64,000 bases of DNA from Porites lobata (taxonomy: Eukaryota > Cnidaria > Anthozoa > Scleractinia > Poritidae). Under the pieces are notes generated by a model that searched no databases, was not told the origin of the DNA, and was given only the letters and a program-made list of their open reading frames with translations. Of this stretch, positions 27,439 to 37,866 are shown in pieces; the stretch's first letter is position 1; each line of letters begins with the position of its first letter. The stretch is taken from NCBI GenBank assembly GCA_942486035.1, contig CALNXK010000041.1:1871001-1935000 (forward strand). Direction: 5' to 3'. The position numbers were made by a program, and so were the translations under genes.

Positions 27439-30164
27439 GTCATTATCTGATAAAGCTAATAAAATAAAACTTTTGAATATTGAGAGAGCAAAACAATTCC
27501 TGTTATATCTGAAAAATTTTTTTTCGATGTAGCGAAAAAAAAGATTCGGAGAAATTATTTTTGAGAAAGTGGAAAATTTACAAAGAATGTGCATGAGCTC
27601 ATTAACATTTTTGCCACCCAGCAATTTCGCAGTTTTTGATAGCCTATATTTCCTTTGTTATTGATTGAAAAGAACTGAAAATTGCTCAAACTGCTCAAAT
27701 TAACCAGCTCTCTCAATTTTTTAACCTAACTGTATAAACCGTGACGTTTACTAAAGGTTAACTTGACTATGCTAATAAGCAAAACTGTAAACAATGACGT
27801 CAGCAGGGATTCGTTTTTCTTTCATTATGCCAAACTGGGCAAGTCATCCAATCTTACCGTCAAATCCGAATTACAAGAGTTGTTGTTGTAATGTTTTTGT
27901 TTATTTGTTTGTTTTCATTAATCATTCGCTTAACTTGACAGTAAATACGTTACACTGACTCTGCACTGTAACAGACCAAAGTTAAACTCTAATGACCTAT
28001 GTTAAGTCATTTGTTTACTTTTTGCAGGCTTACGAGATTATAAGAAGAGGCTGTATGATCTTCTAAAACTCTTGGTTACGTCTCAAGATTCTTCGGCCGG
28101 TACGTGTTAACTTGTCAGCGTTCTTGATTTATTGGTTAACACAATTCATGTTTTACTAAACCGCAGAATGACAGTGGTGAGATTAATTCGAGTGAGGTAT
28201 ACGGCGTATATTGTAGGACAAAATAACATTTAAGGCAACTGTTACAATAATTTGGACCGCAGACCCAGTGCTGAATCTCGACAAATCTTACAAATCTCGA
28301 ACTCATTGTTCCCCTCAGTCTCCCGAATTTCGAAGTTTAAGAAGACTGGACCTAAGGAAAGCTCAGCATTGGGGCTCGTATCCACGTTTTTTTTTTTTTC
28401 AACTTTTGACTACGACCAGTTAACGAGAATACGTCACCACCACCGGAAAGAACCTCTTAAAATCCGTAAAGGTGCAAAGTCTAAGAGTGGTTTGTTGAAA
28501 ACTACGAAGATACTGCTTCGCGAATCGCGAAATTTTACAGACGTTTGATTGGTGGGGCTCAAGTTCTTGACCTCTACCATACCAGCAAAGTTCCGTAAAA
28601 TTTCGCGGCTTCGCAGAGCTATATCCTCGATCGCTTCAGAGACGCATCACGGTTTCAAGCTAAAAAAGCTTCAGTTACTAATTTTAAGGCGTCATAATAT
28701 AAAAGGACCAAATCCTAATAAAGAATCTAATCAACTATAAATTGAAATACCGAAGAAAAGAAACCTAGTCATTGTATGTAAGACCCTGAAGAAGGAAGGC
28801 CGTTCCTTCCGAAATATTCTTGGTAACAAAAAATATATATTCTCGACTGTAATATCAGCCTTGCCTCTATTGGATATTTGCAAACCAGCCTTTATGAAAG
28901 GTCTTTTCTTCATAACTTGTACATTTAAAAAATATTGTTTCGAGCGTTTTAGATTGTAGAGTCATTATAGTATAGTACCTGTTAAGTTTGCGAACGCCTG
29001 ATATGGTCGACGTCGCGTTCAAAGAATGAATATGATCTTGATTAATCTCCATCAATATGTCACTACACAAGGACGTAAAAAGGCTGTAGAACACATGTTG
29101 TTTCTGATGAATTTAATAATTGATTGTCAAGGTCTTTAAATTGGCTAAGTGCTCACTTGACCTTTCTATGTCATTTCCGTTATTTATTTTATTTTTATTT
29201 TGTTTTATATTTTTTTTTACTAGTTGACAAACTTTTAGCTGAAGATTCTAAGAATACGCGCGGGAAAACAAGAAATTTACTTATAAAAACCTGAGAGCTA
29301 TAATTAAGTGGAAAAAAGAACTTTAAAAGTTCAAAAATAGATTACAAAATAGTTGAATCAAAAGTGCTTTCTCTCTCGTTTGGAAAATAAAGGGTTCTTT
29401 CTAGTGGCCATACATAAAGTCTGGTTCCTAGGTTTTGGAGCACTGCTGAAAAGCCTTATCAACAGCGTTTCAGGACTAGGGTCTTACGCAGACTGGGTCT
29501 AGCTATTGTATTAATACCAGTGCTGTGTGCTTAGAATACATGCAGTCTTTCTCTGCGTCTAGCTAAATGAACGAATTGAGAGGCAAGCGCCTATTTATAG
29601 GGCAATGATAATGAAATTCGACTACGGTGATAGGGTACAGAAAACGTTTTTCTTGTAAATAATGCTACCTCAGTGAGTCCAGCGCTTTTTGTCACTGATT
29701 CGATCTCTTTATATTCACTGTGAGTAATCCTGAATGCTGTATGCAAAAAGGCATTCCTATTACTGATGATATTAACGAACTATAATCATGTATTCTCTAC
29801 CAAGATGACGACAGAATCAACTCTTTGAGGCTTGAGCAATCCCTTTGTCATGTGCTCATGGACAAAGCGCTACTGAACTGCATCTTGCTATTGGACAAGG
29901 CCGACATGGAGTCCAGGATGAAAACACTAGCCGTGCCCCAATCGCATTTTGACTATTCAGGTATGTTTCATTTAAATTGACACACTTAAGACTATCTTAA
30001 GGCTCAACCCACGTTAAAATGACAAATACAGACGTCCGCATAAAATTTTAATGTGTGATTATATGTAACAAATTAATGCAACCTGTTTTTGTAACATTGA
30101 TGAAAATCAGTGTTGATCGTTTTACTACCCGCACAAGTAACTTGGTGTACAACATCACTTCTTC

Positions 30165-30195
<31 letters not shown>

Positions 30196-33100
30196 TCCAA
30201 TTTAAGCAATTGGAAAGAAGAAGCCTGAAAAAAATCAGGGCTTCACATCATTACTTCTTCGGTTCAGGTTGCAATTTTTGCTGCGTAAATTAGACGGCTT
30301 TTCTATTTTCTGAAACAAGTAGCTGCAACAAAATTGTTTCGCAACAAGTGAAGCGCTCGGGTGGAAAAACGAGAGATGGGTGTTCAAATCATGACTGTGT
30401 CCATGTGTATTTCTAAATTGCACTCTATCATAAACTACGCAGACACACTTGCTTCCATTTGAAGTTCAGTATACATGTCTTATTCATCTGAAGTGACGTG
30501 TACATGCATACGTAATCATTGTTCTTTCAGGAATTATCAGTATGACACCCATACAATTTGATTGTTCGAGTCAGTCTAGCGATGACTTTGTCCCTTCTCC
30601 ACCCCTCTCAGGAACAGGGCGCCTGACATCTGTTGACGAGGGTGTGGTACTGGAGAGCTCGAGTGACAGCACCAACAGCCGCGAGAAGCTAACCTCACAC
30701 CTGGAAAACGCAACGGAGGAGCTGGAAGCGGAAAACAAGCGGTTGTACGAAAGGAATGAAGAGTTACGAAAACGACATCTACAAGTAGAGGAAGAGAAGA
30801 GTGAACTAACACTCAAAGCACTTGAACTCGAAAGAAATCTTGAAAGAAACGAGAAGAAACTACACAGTTATAGGCAGTTAGAAACGACCGACATGATCGA
30901 TTTGCAAGACAAAGTGGAAGAGAAAGAATTTGAAACATGCGAGTTGCTAGCGCGCGTGGAAGAACTCGAGGATGAGCTTCAGGCGAAAGTTCAAGCCACC
31001 AGTTTACTTAAAGAAAACGAGCGGCAGCTAAGAGGGCAGCTGTCTGAAGAAAGGAAACATTTTGAAGATCTTGAAGAGCAAAACGCGAAATTGAAATTGA
31101 AATTTAAACATCTCGAGGATAGATTTGAGGAAAATGAGCTGAAACTTGCTTCATACACAAAGTCAGAATCACTCGATAGTAACAAAGTTATGAAGCAGTT
31201 GGAGAGTTTAATTGCGGAGAACAAAACACTTAACTTAAGAATATTTCAGCTTCAAGGGGAACTAACAGAAAAGAGTGACATTTCATCCGCAAAACAAAAT
31301 GAAACAGGGGACTTAAAATTCACCGAAGATCAAAACAAGAACTTAGAGAGAAAAATCATTGATCTTGAAGTGAAGCTGAAAGAGCAACAAGTAAAAATTC
31401 TAAGTGTCAAAGAATATGAACGTAGACTCCGTGCCGAGTTGTGCAAAGAGATGACAAAGAAGTTAACTAAGGCTCAAACTCGAAGTCGCGAACTTGGGGA
31501 AAAAATCCTTGAGTTAGAGGCTAAGCTACGGGATGCAGAGCAGCAATATAACACCGTACAAGGCTTGGACCTGAATACGAGGAGTGCTATGCTTGATGAT
31601 ATAAGAGCGTTGAAAGACAAGCTACAGTATTCTGAGTCTCGAAATAAGGAGCTCAATCTCAGCGTTCAGGATGCTGAAGAACGCCTTCGTCTTTCACAGA
31701 GAGAAGTGCTTTTAGTGAAACAATCTGAAATTGACTTGCGAGAGAAGGTTCAGTTGTTAGAGTCGGAAAACTGTAGGATTCAAGACAAATTACGTACCTC
31801 GAAAGAGGAGAGAACAACCCGCCCTCCCACAGGTAGGACTGCAGATAGACTTGAAAAACTACGAAAGGAAAATGCAAACCTTTCCTTAGAGCTGAAATCT
31901 TTCAGGGAGAACATTTTAAAACTAGAAAGTGATTTGCTAAGAAAGGACCAGGAAATTCTTACCCTAAGAAATGAATCGGTGGACTTGTCAAGTGAGCTGT
32001 GCAAGTTGAGAAACGAACTGGATGAAGGCGTGAAAAACAAAACTGATGAACTAAAGAAATCCTCGGAGGCACAAGCGAAACTTGCTTCGAGACTTGCTTT
32101 ATTGGAAAGAGAATTGACAGAACTGCGCAGGAGCAAAACGCAAGAGAGCGATCGAGTGGTTGAGGTAGTAGATGGTAGAAGTGATTCCACAGGATCAACG
32201 TTGTTAATTAGCGATGTGAATTTCGAACTTGCAGTTAACTCTGAAAGCACGGAATCTTTTCTAGAAAAACCGGAAAACTCTGATTTTGTTGGCGACTCAC
32301 AGATGGACAGGAAACAACTTTTGAAAGAACAGAAACAGTTACAGATCGTTATTGGCGAGCTTCAAAATGAAAAATCTAGAATGGCGGACAGGAATGAGAA
32401 ACTCCTCCAAGACCTGAAAACTCTGGAAGCCAATTTGTCAATTATAGAGAGCGCATTTCGTTTATGTCGTTCAGAAAATGAATGTCTGCAGCAAGAGGTT
32501 AATATAAAGTCGGCTGAAGCTAACACCGTTAGAACGTATGCTTCTTTTTGCAGCGAGAAAGCAAATGAACTTCGGTCGGAGATGGCCGCTCACAGAGAAA
32601 ACGAAGCCTGTCTGGAGAAGAGATTATCCGACTTAGAGAAGGAATCAGCTCAAGTACGAAATGAGATGGGACATGGGATGTTGGAAATGTCAGAGCTTAA
32701 AGAAAGGAAAGAGTCGGTAGAAAAGAAAATTGTGGATGCGAGCCGTGTTGTTGACCATTTAAAGCAAGAAATTGTCGGTCTTGTCAATGGCATGTTAACA
32801 TTGCAGAGAGAGCTTAATGTCCACATTGATAAGATGTTAGATTGTCTTGGATTAGACGAAAAAAGTGTTCAACACTTTAGAGTCAGACAGCTATCTGCGG
32901 GCTCAAATGATATCTCCACACAAACTGAGGAATCAGGCAGCGAAGTAAGCAGCGAACTAAGCGAGGTATTTTTGAGTAGCTCGCCATTTCCCTTCCGCCT
33001 TCTGCCAGACAAAGAAGGCTTTTTAAACCCTTCTGATGTAAGTGTCATACGTGAGAGCAAAACCGAGATTCTTCGCCTACAGGACGAGTTGAAAGCTAAA

Positions 33101-35387
33101 GTTCTTGCAATTAAAGACCTCCTGAATTCTAATAAAGGCAGTGTGGCAAAAGTTGATGACGAACGTAGTGGTGAGGTTCATGCTAAAGCAGCTCTTGGAA
33201 TTTTGGCATTCGGTCCCAAAAATACGTCTGGGTTACCCCGACTAAGCAAAGCTGAACGCGTGAAGCTTTCGAGTTTACTTTCGAGATTAAAAGAAGAATT
33301 AGTCCGAGAAAGGAAAACAAATAGCGATGGCAGAAGCAGTGGAGATGGAAACGATCTTTGCGTTCTTTACGACAATTTGGAAAGCAAGCTGTCGCGGCTT
33401 TCCTGTGAGCTTGCGACAAAAGAGAATGAGATCACGGATTTATTAAGTGAGAGAACACAGCTCCAAAATGAATTGGAGGAGTGCGAGAAGGGTCTTTCGG
33501 TTTGCCGGCACTGTAATTGCAAAGTTTCGCAAGAGCTCGAAGAGAAAAGAAAACGACTGGAAGGAAGTCTTCTTTCACAAGCCCAGGACACCTCGCGGCT
33601 TGAAAGCGAGATTTGCGAGTTCATGGAATACAGGCAAAGACTTGAGGGGGAGTTGGATCTAATCAAAGGCCAGATAACTAACCTGGAGGACGAGCTTGAT
33701 GTTAGAAAAATATTAATCGAGAGATGCATTGGACCGAGGCCCGAAGGAGACGAAAGGTAAAATGCAGCTAATAGTAGCTTTCAGGATACCCTGTTGCCTT
33801 CTAAGGAGCTAGGCGAAAAACGTTTCGTTGGGTTTACATGCAGAGGTTTCGGTCCGTGTGATGCCTAAGTAGAGAAGGAATTAAAGATGGCGGGCGTCAA
33901 TAACAAAAATGCAATTTGGACCCTTCTGCTCTTTTTACTGGCGTTAATAACAACCTTTCAGCAAGATTATTACAATAATCAGCCAGTGGTAACGCCAAAC
34001 GAAATGGACGGCCTTTATTGCCTGCATGATTAGCCACTGAACGGCCCGCTGCGATTTTTGTCTGCCTGGTTTGACCCCAGTACTAGGATCTTCCTAACGA
34101 AGGCAGTTCACCTGGTGCTAGGATCTTTCTACCTCTCAGCTAGGAAAATCCTAGTACCAGGAAGATTCTAGTGCTAGCCAAGTACAACCCTTTGCATGTA
34201 AACTGAATACAGAAAAAATATGGCGCTAGGATGATCCGCCCTTGAGGATTTTACTGGTGCTTCCTCCATCCATGTAAACAGCCCCTAAGTGTAGATGAAG
34301 GACTGCGGCAATAGGGAGAAACAGCAGAGACGGTCATACGAGAGCTGATATATTTGGCGCGGATGACAAAAAGCAAATTTCTCACTCCCTTTTTTCATGA
34401 ATGAATGCACTCCCCGTCATGTTAAAAACGCAGAGCCGGTAAAAAGCGGCAAGCAAATGATAAAGGGCGGGAAAATGGTCAAGTCGCCATCCCTCTCTTT
34501 GCCGTTTGCTTAAACGCGATGCTTTATGTGCCATCACTGTAAAAGCAGTTATCACGTTTGATTCATTAACGTCCAGGAAAACAACCATGGACTAGGAGCA
34601 CTATAAGTACAGAGATGTCATCGATTCTCAAAAGGTGGTAGAAACCAAATTTCAGTGTATGTTTAGTCGAAGCCGAATAGTGTTTGTTTTCGGTGTAATA
34701 CTTCTCAAAACTGTTGAATTGCATTAATAAATTCAGGCTTGACATGACATTGCTTTACCATGATGATATTAAATAACGATTTCATTTCTCTGTTTTTTAT
34801 CAAACGTACTTTTCTTTCAAAATAGGGAAATTACAAACAGCGACTCATCTAAAGATGAAACTGACGATTTCAAGCCAAGTCTGCCTGGGAAAAAGCGGAA
34901 GTCTCAGAAACGTGTGACGTTTGAAAACATCGACAGCAGCGAGACAGTGGAAAAATCCTTCAATAAACGTAGACGACAGAAATCCGACATTCTAAACGGT
35001 CAAGAAATCGAAGAGTTTCATTTAAATCCAAACCGTTGGAAGGAATCTGACATGAACGCGAGTGACATTGACCTTTGTGAGCTCCTAGCATCAATCCCGC
35101 GGGATCTCCCGAAAAAAGCACCAACCCCGGAAGAGCTAGAAATCTCTAATATGGCAAATAGACTCTCGGGCTACGATAACATGTCATTTGAAGATAAGAT
35201 TGAGTATGCAACAATAATAAGGAAGAGCGAAGCAACCGGGCTTGAAGGGTCCAACGAAGCCCAACGTGTTCTAATAAATGGAGTTGATAAGCATCATAAA
35301 GGCTCTAATGAAGACGGTCGGGCTGATCACGATGATGATGGGCAGGTCACGTGCCAAATGTGCGGCTTGTTTAGGAAACGAAACTAG
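3312..35387 (+). CDS. large kinesin-like motor protein, 23 coding exons
   Basis: Predicted ATP-driven microtubule motor of about 2017 residues. Coding exons read by eye: 3312-3345, 3665-3798, 4548-4625, 5207-5294, 5557-5657, 6162-6264, 7185-7308, 7827-7885, 8033-8145, 8674-8747, 10629-10727, 12770-12884, 13449-13556, 16853-16904, 20454-20576, 21857-21954, 23946-24194, 25072-25195, 26509-26670, 28028-28099, 29805-29960, 30531-33756, 34826-35387. Every junction is GT-AG and every phase matches; the sum is 6054 nt. The ATG at 3312 is chosen because an in-frame TGA lies at 3273 and no other ATG comes between. Order: motor (about 17-400), middle segment (410-755), long coiled coil (about 775-1810), basic tail. 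The motor end (FGLRAMK followed by DFEKMAKQL) recalls the plant Armadillo-repeat/ungrouped kinesins, but no Armadillo repeats are visible, so the subfamily is left open. The least certain junction is the acceptor of exon 15. Confidence 0.9.
3357..3434. repeat. GAT/GAC trinucleotide microsatellite in kinesin intron 1
   Basis: A nearly pure run of GAT/GAC triplets begins about 15 bases after the exon 1 donor at 3346. Retention of this intron would encode a poly-Asp stretch, which makes a false ORF here. It is interpreted as an intronic microsatellite. Confidence 0.85.
9655..9725 (-). repeat. tRNA-like sequence (SINE head or tRNA pseudogene) in kinesin intron 10
   Basis: Read on the minus strand this resembles a serine/leucine tRNA. 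It has ATGGCCGTGTGGTC in the D-arm/A-box position and TGTTCGAGTCCC in the T-arm/B-box position, about 40 bases apart. The acceptor stem and anticodon arm do not pair well, so it is called tRNA-derived, not a functional tRNA. The SINE body, if any, would continue toward lower coordinates. Confidence 0.5.
12046..12186. mobile_element. pogo/Tigger-like MITE in kinesin intron 11
   Basis: The ends CAGTGAAACCT (from 12046) and AGGTTCCCCTG (to 12186) are imperfect inverted repeats flanked by TA on both sides (12044-12045 and 12187-12188). The inside includes CTCAATATAACGAA. The CAGT-G-AACCTC end type and TA target are features of the pogo/Tigger branch of Tc1-mariner elements. It is 141 bp long and non-coding. 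Confidence 0.65.
14270..14345. repeat. short imperfect hairpin in kinesin intron 13
   Basis: GGACTAATTCTGATCA and TGATCAAAATTATTAGTGTCC are near reverse complements around a short loop near 14305. The outer flanks (ATCATGGCTCC and its counterpart CCACCATGAT) extend the stem. It is probably a remnant foldback element and has no coding potential. Confidence 0.5.
16853..29960 (+). CDS. kinesin middle segment, exons 14-21
   Basis: Eight exons encode residues 411-755, between the motor and the long coiled coil. Exon 14 (16853-16904) gives a charged neck-like stretch starting IDFEKMAKQL. Exons 15-16 give a charged, probably helical stretch (REALEQMAKEREWRKQKSEY across the junction). Exon 17 (23946-24194, 83 codons) encodes a more globular, leucine-rich segment around VLLAELVSMELFYGLEDLL. 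Exons 18-21 add short charged helices. I do not recognise a named domain. Junction phases are consistent throughout. The acceptor before 20454 (AACAGACAG) has no pyrimidine tract, but it is the only AG in the required phase after the in-frame TAA at 20354. Confidence 0.75.
23087..23200. mobile_element. hairpin MITE with CAAGATGGC ends, kinesin intron 16
   Basis: The left arm from 23087 (ATCAAGATGGCCTGATATTG) pairs with the right arm ending at 23200 (GGCCAATACGCAGCCATCTT). Pairing continues inward through TTTTTTTGCGT and ATACGCAAA, giving a stem of about 50 bp with mismatches. The related string GGCCATCTTG also occurs near 23007-23016. The class is unknown. Confidence 0.55.
24195..30530. other. 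kinesin introns 17-21
   Basis: The introns at 24195-25071, 25196-26508, 26671-28027, 28100-29804 and 29961-30530 separate small exons. Beyond the foldback element at 24323-24512 I see only AT-rich sequence. An open stretch at 28252-28740 shows no recognisable protein and no splice support. Confidence 0.5.
24323..24512. mobile_element. foldback element in kinesin intron 17
   Basis: ATTTCATCACCAAGCCTCGT at 24344 on is the reverse complement (20 of 22 over the full core) of the stretch at 24471-24492. The flanks also pair (TTACGCCAGACC with GTGTGACGTAA). The loop is about 100 bp and there is no ORF. It is interpreted as a MITE. Confidence 0.6.
30531..33756 (+). CDS. kinesin exon 22: giant coiled-coil exon
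   Basis: One uninterrupted exon of 3226 nt encodes residues 756-1830. After a Ser-rich start (QSSDDF, then SSSDSTNS), almost the whole exon is Glu/Lys/Leu-rich with heptad spacing: a very long coiled coil expected to dimerise and act as stalk or scaffold. Breaks in the helix are visible near 32160-32300 and 32880-33030 (Ser/Thr-rich patches). A cysteine cluster VCRHCNCK lies near 33500-33525. The frame runs on to a TAA at 33758-33760, but GAAAG/GTAAAA just before it is a good donor, and splicing to 34826 restores AGG and an open frame. This exon is far larger than any other in the gene (34-562 nt). Confidence 0.88.
33830..34287. mobile_element. TIR element in kinesin intron 22
   Basis: GGGTTTACATGCAGAGG at 33830 pairs with CCCTTTGCATGTAAACT at 34188-34204, and again more loosely with CATGTAAACAGCCCC ending at 34287. 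Inside, CTGGTGCTAGGATCTTTCTA (34112-34131) is an imperfect reverse complement of TAGGAAAATCCTAGTACCAG (34141-34160). This suggests a non-autonomous DNA element with a second, outer terminus or a nested copy. It fills much of the intron at 33757-34825. Confidence 0.6.
34826..35387 (+). CDS. kinesin terminal exon with RVTF and basic motifs
   Basis: The last coding exon gives residues 1831-2017. The acceptor is CAAAATAG/GGAAATT. It contains GKKRKSQKRVTF, in which RVTF (1860-1863) fits the RVxF docking consensus for protein phosphatase 1. The flanking KKRK and the later KRRRQK (1878-1883) look like a bipartite nuclear localisation signal. Further on are an acidic DLCELLASIP patch, an Asp-rich run, and a C-terminal CQMCGLFRKRN ending 8-11 residues after a CxxC pair. 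No intron is seen after this, and the stop is TAG at 35385. PP1 binding and nuclear import are inferred from motifs only. No AATAAA is obvious in the first 500 bases downstream. Confidence 0.82.
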
Positions 35388-36248
35388 TTTAGCCAGTGTG
35401 TTTTGTCAGTGGCGAATTGTGAGAGCAATGAGGTGGACTGGTGAATAGTATTGAACAGTGCTTGGTGGTGTGGGAAAAGAGGATATTACTTAGCCGCAGG
35501 AAGATAGGAAATTTCTTTTCGAATGCGCGAGAAGAAATTTCTTATCTACAAGCGGTCATGTAGTGTTCTATGTATTATATAAACACCGACTGAATACCCA
35601 ACTTTAAGATTTTTCTCGCTCCGAAAGGTGAGGTTTATTACGTAAACAATGAGCAACGGTGATTTTTCCACGTGTAGAAATTATAGCCGGGGTATTTCAT
35701 TGGTGTGTATATAAAAAAAAACAATAGCCCACCTTCTTCAATACTCCTTCATGACTGAAAACGCAATGGTGCGCTATCACATGTATGGAAACTGGGCATG
35801 TCCCCAAAACGCGATCTTCGCGGGGCACTTGACATGGACTCGATGTTTATGCCTTAGAACGGTTTCAGTTCTTATGAACTTAATTTCCTACAGTGCACTT
35901 GAATGAAAGTAGGTATTATGATACCAGCAGTATGGTAAGTTCCTTAGTGATTTAATTAAGCATTGAACTGATGCCAGTAACTATAAAGAAATGAATTTAG
36001 TCTGAATGTTTATTGTAATTTATTAAGAAAAGTTTAACACATATTTAACGGAGCAACTTATATTATTATGAGTAACTTACTTGAATGTAAATTTACATGT
36101 TATATTTGCAAAAGCAAGAAAAATTCGTACAGTCGAACAGTTACATTTCAAAGTAACAGAAACAAAATAGTGATAATTATTGATTCAATTATATACTTTT
36201 GTATTTCAGTTATACTTTAACGTAACTATATAATTTATAGAGAATACT

Positions 36249-36387
36249 TCATGGAAAGTGCTGGCGTACGGTATTTAAGCACGAGTTATTGACGTATCAG
36301 AAATCGAACGAGTGAGCGCAGCGAACGAGTAAGATTTCTGATACAAACACAACGAGTGCGTAAATACCGTACAAAGCACTTTCCATG
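36249..36387. mobile_element. long imperfect palindrome, MITE-like
   Basis: The left arm 36249-36304 (starting TCATGGAAAGTGCTGGCGTA, ending TATCAGAAATC) is largely the reverse complement of the right arm 36333-36387 (GATTTCTGATAC to GCACTTTCCATG). The spacer is about 28 bp and reads GAACGAGTGAGCGCAGCGAA. The arms share the CGGTATTTA/TAAATACCG and GCACGAGTT/AACGAGTGC blocks. There is no ORF. Confidence 0.7.
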
Positions 36388-37222
36388 TGGTATTGTGTTT
36401 ATTATGTGCATACTGAGACATTCATCATTTGGGGGGCCTTTTTATTTTAAATCTTTCAAAAGTGCTAAAATTTGCCGCTACACACTACCACAAAATGACA
36501 ACGAAAACGAAGTATCAGCATTTTAGTAAAAACGTTTGTTAAAAACATAAATGACGGTGAGGATATGAGGTAATCCAAGAACTATAAGTAATCTTAACTG
36601 TTTGTTCTCAATGTACAATTGAAAATGAGTGAATTTAAGTAAAATGGCCGGTTTCAATTTTAAGCTTAAATCATAGTTATTAGAGGAGACTGGTTATGAA
36701 AAGCGGCAAACATCAATGATAAAAACAACAGTGCTGCAGTTTATGTTGGAAGCACCCTGAAAGTGCACAATCCTTTGTTTTCTGTTGGCAAATTGTTACG
36801 GAATAAATTAATGCAACGTTTTTATTGGTCAATACAATCAAAATGATAGGAATTCTTTTGAACGTTGTGCACTTTCAGGTCCACAAAAACATATAACAAA
36901 TGAGTCTGACGGGTTTCATAACCATTCCACTCAATTAACTATGCTTAAATGAAAGGCAAAGTAGCTCCGACAAAAAGCACAACAAAAGCTTACGTCTCGT
37001 TCTGTTTATCCCTTTCCGCTGTTGTTTCGCCGGCTCTCTACCGTTTTCTTTATCGACAGTGAAACAAACGAAACTATTCTCATTTCCGAAATGTTTTTCA
37101 CTTTTTTAGCGAGAAATACTCTTTGAGTACTAAAAAAACTTTTCTCGTTGAATGTGTGCGAAGCGGCGCTGCTGCAATAAAAGGCGAGAATTTTGGCGCG
37201 AAACTCACACACCTCTGTGGCT

Positions 37223-37333
37223 TCTGATTGGACGTATCATTTTTCTCACACGTGAAAAAACATCGTTCGTGATTCTGATTGGACGTATCATTTTTTTCAC
37301 GTGTGAAAACCATCGTTCGCACCTCTGATTGGC
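37223..37333. repeat. tandem repeat, period about 50 bp, with CCAAT and CACGTG-type motifs
   Basis: Copies start TCTGATTGG at 37223, 37274 and 37324 (the last partial). Each full copy carries an inverted CCAAT box (ATTGG), ACGTATCATTTTT, a CACACGTG/CACGTGTG E-box-like site and CATCGTTCG. On the minus strand the repeat makes a false repetitive ORF. It could be the subterminal part of a transposon or a regulatory array; neither is proven. Confidence 0.6.
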
Positions 37334-37866
37334 TAGAACTAATTTGCGTACGAAAATTTACGACATAGCTTTTTGGTGAGTATTTCTCAGTATGTATATA
37401 ATAATTATATTTATACCATTCCAATATATGTATGTGTAATCAAAGGCGATGGAAATTATCAGGATTTATACAAAAGGGAAGTGAAATTATTTCCTAATTG
37501 CACGAAAAGTTACCATTTGATGATTACGTATTAATATCGCAGGTGACAAATTACTCTTACAATCGATAACTCCAAGCACTGAAAAGTCCAGAACATAAAT
37601 TTTGGCTTAAGTTGACAAGTTTCTGAATTTTTCGACAAAACGTCTGTTAGAATCCATTTTGAGGTTGTCTTTCTTATTTTTAGGTTTTGTAAAGCGTCTT
37701 TTGCTGCTGCTGCTTTTGCGCTGACATCACCATTCATAACATTTTTCATCATTTTTCTTGGCACTGAGACGTAATTTCGCGCCAAAATTAAGAAATAATT
37801 TGTCACCCATGGTATTGAAAGTAATTTATAGCAGTTAAATTAACCAAGTAGTTGTCTTTGTTCGCA

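Noticed and set aside
31780..32250. 156-codon minus-strand frame inside the kinesin stalk exon
   Set aside because: Ser-rich shadow of the Glu/Lys-rich coiled-coil coding strand.
37098..37424. Minus-strand protein with repeated EKNDTSNQ units
   Set aside because: It is the translation of the 50 bp tandem repeat in intergenic DNA, with no gene context.
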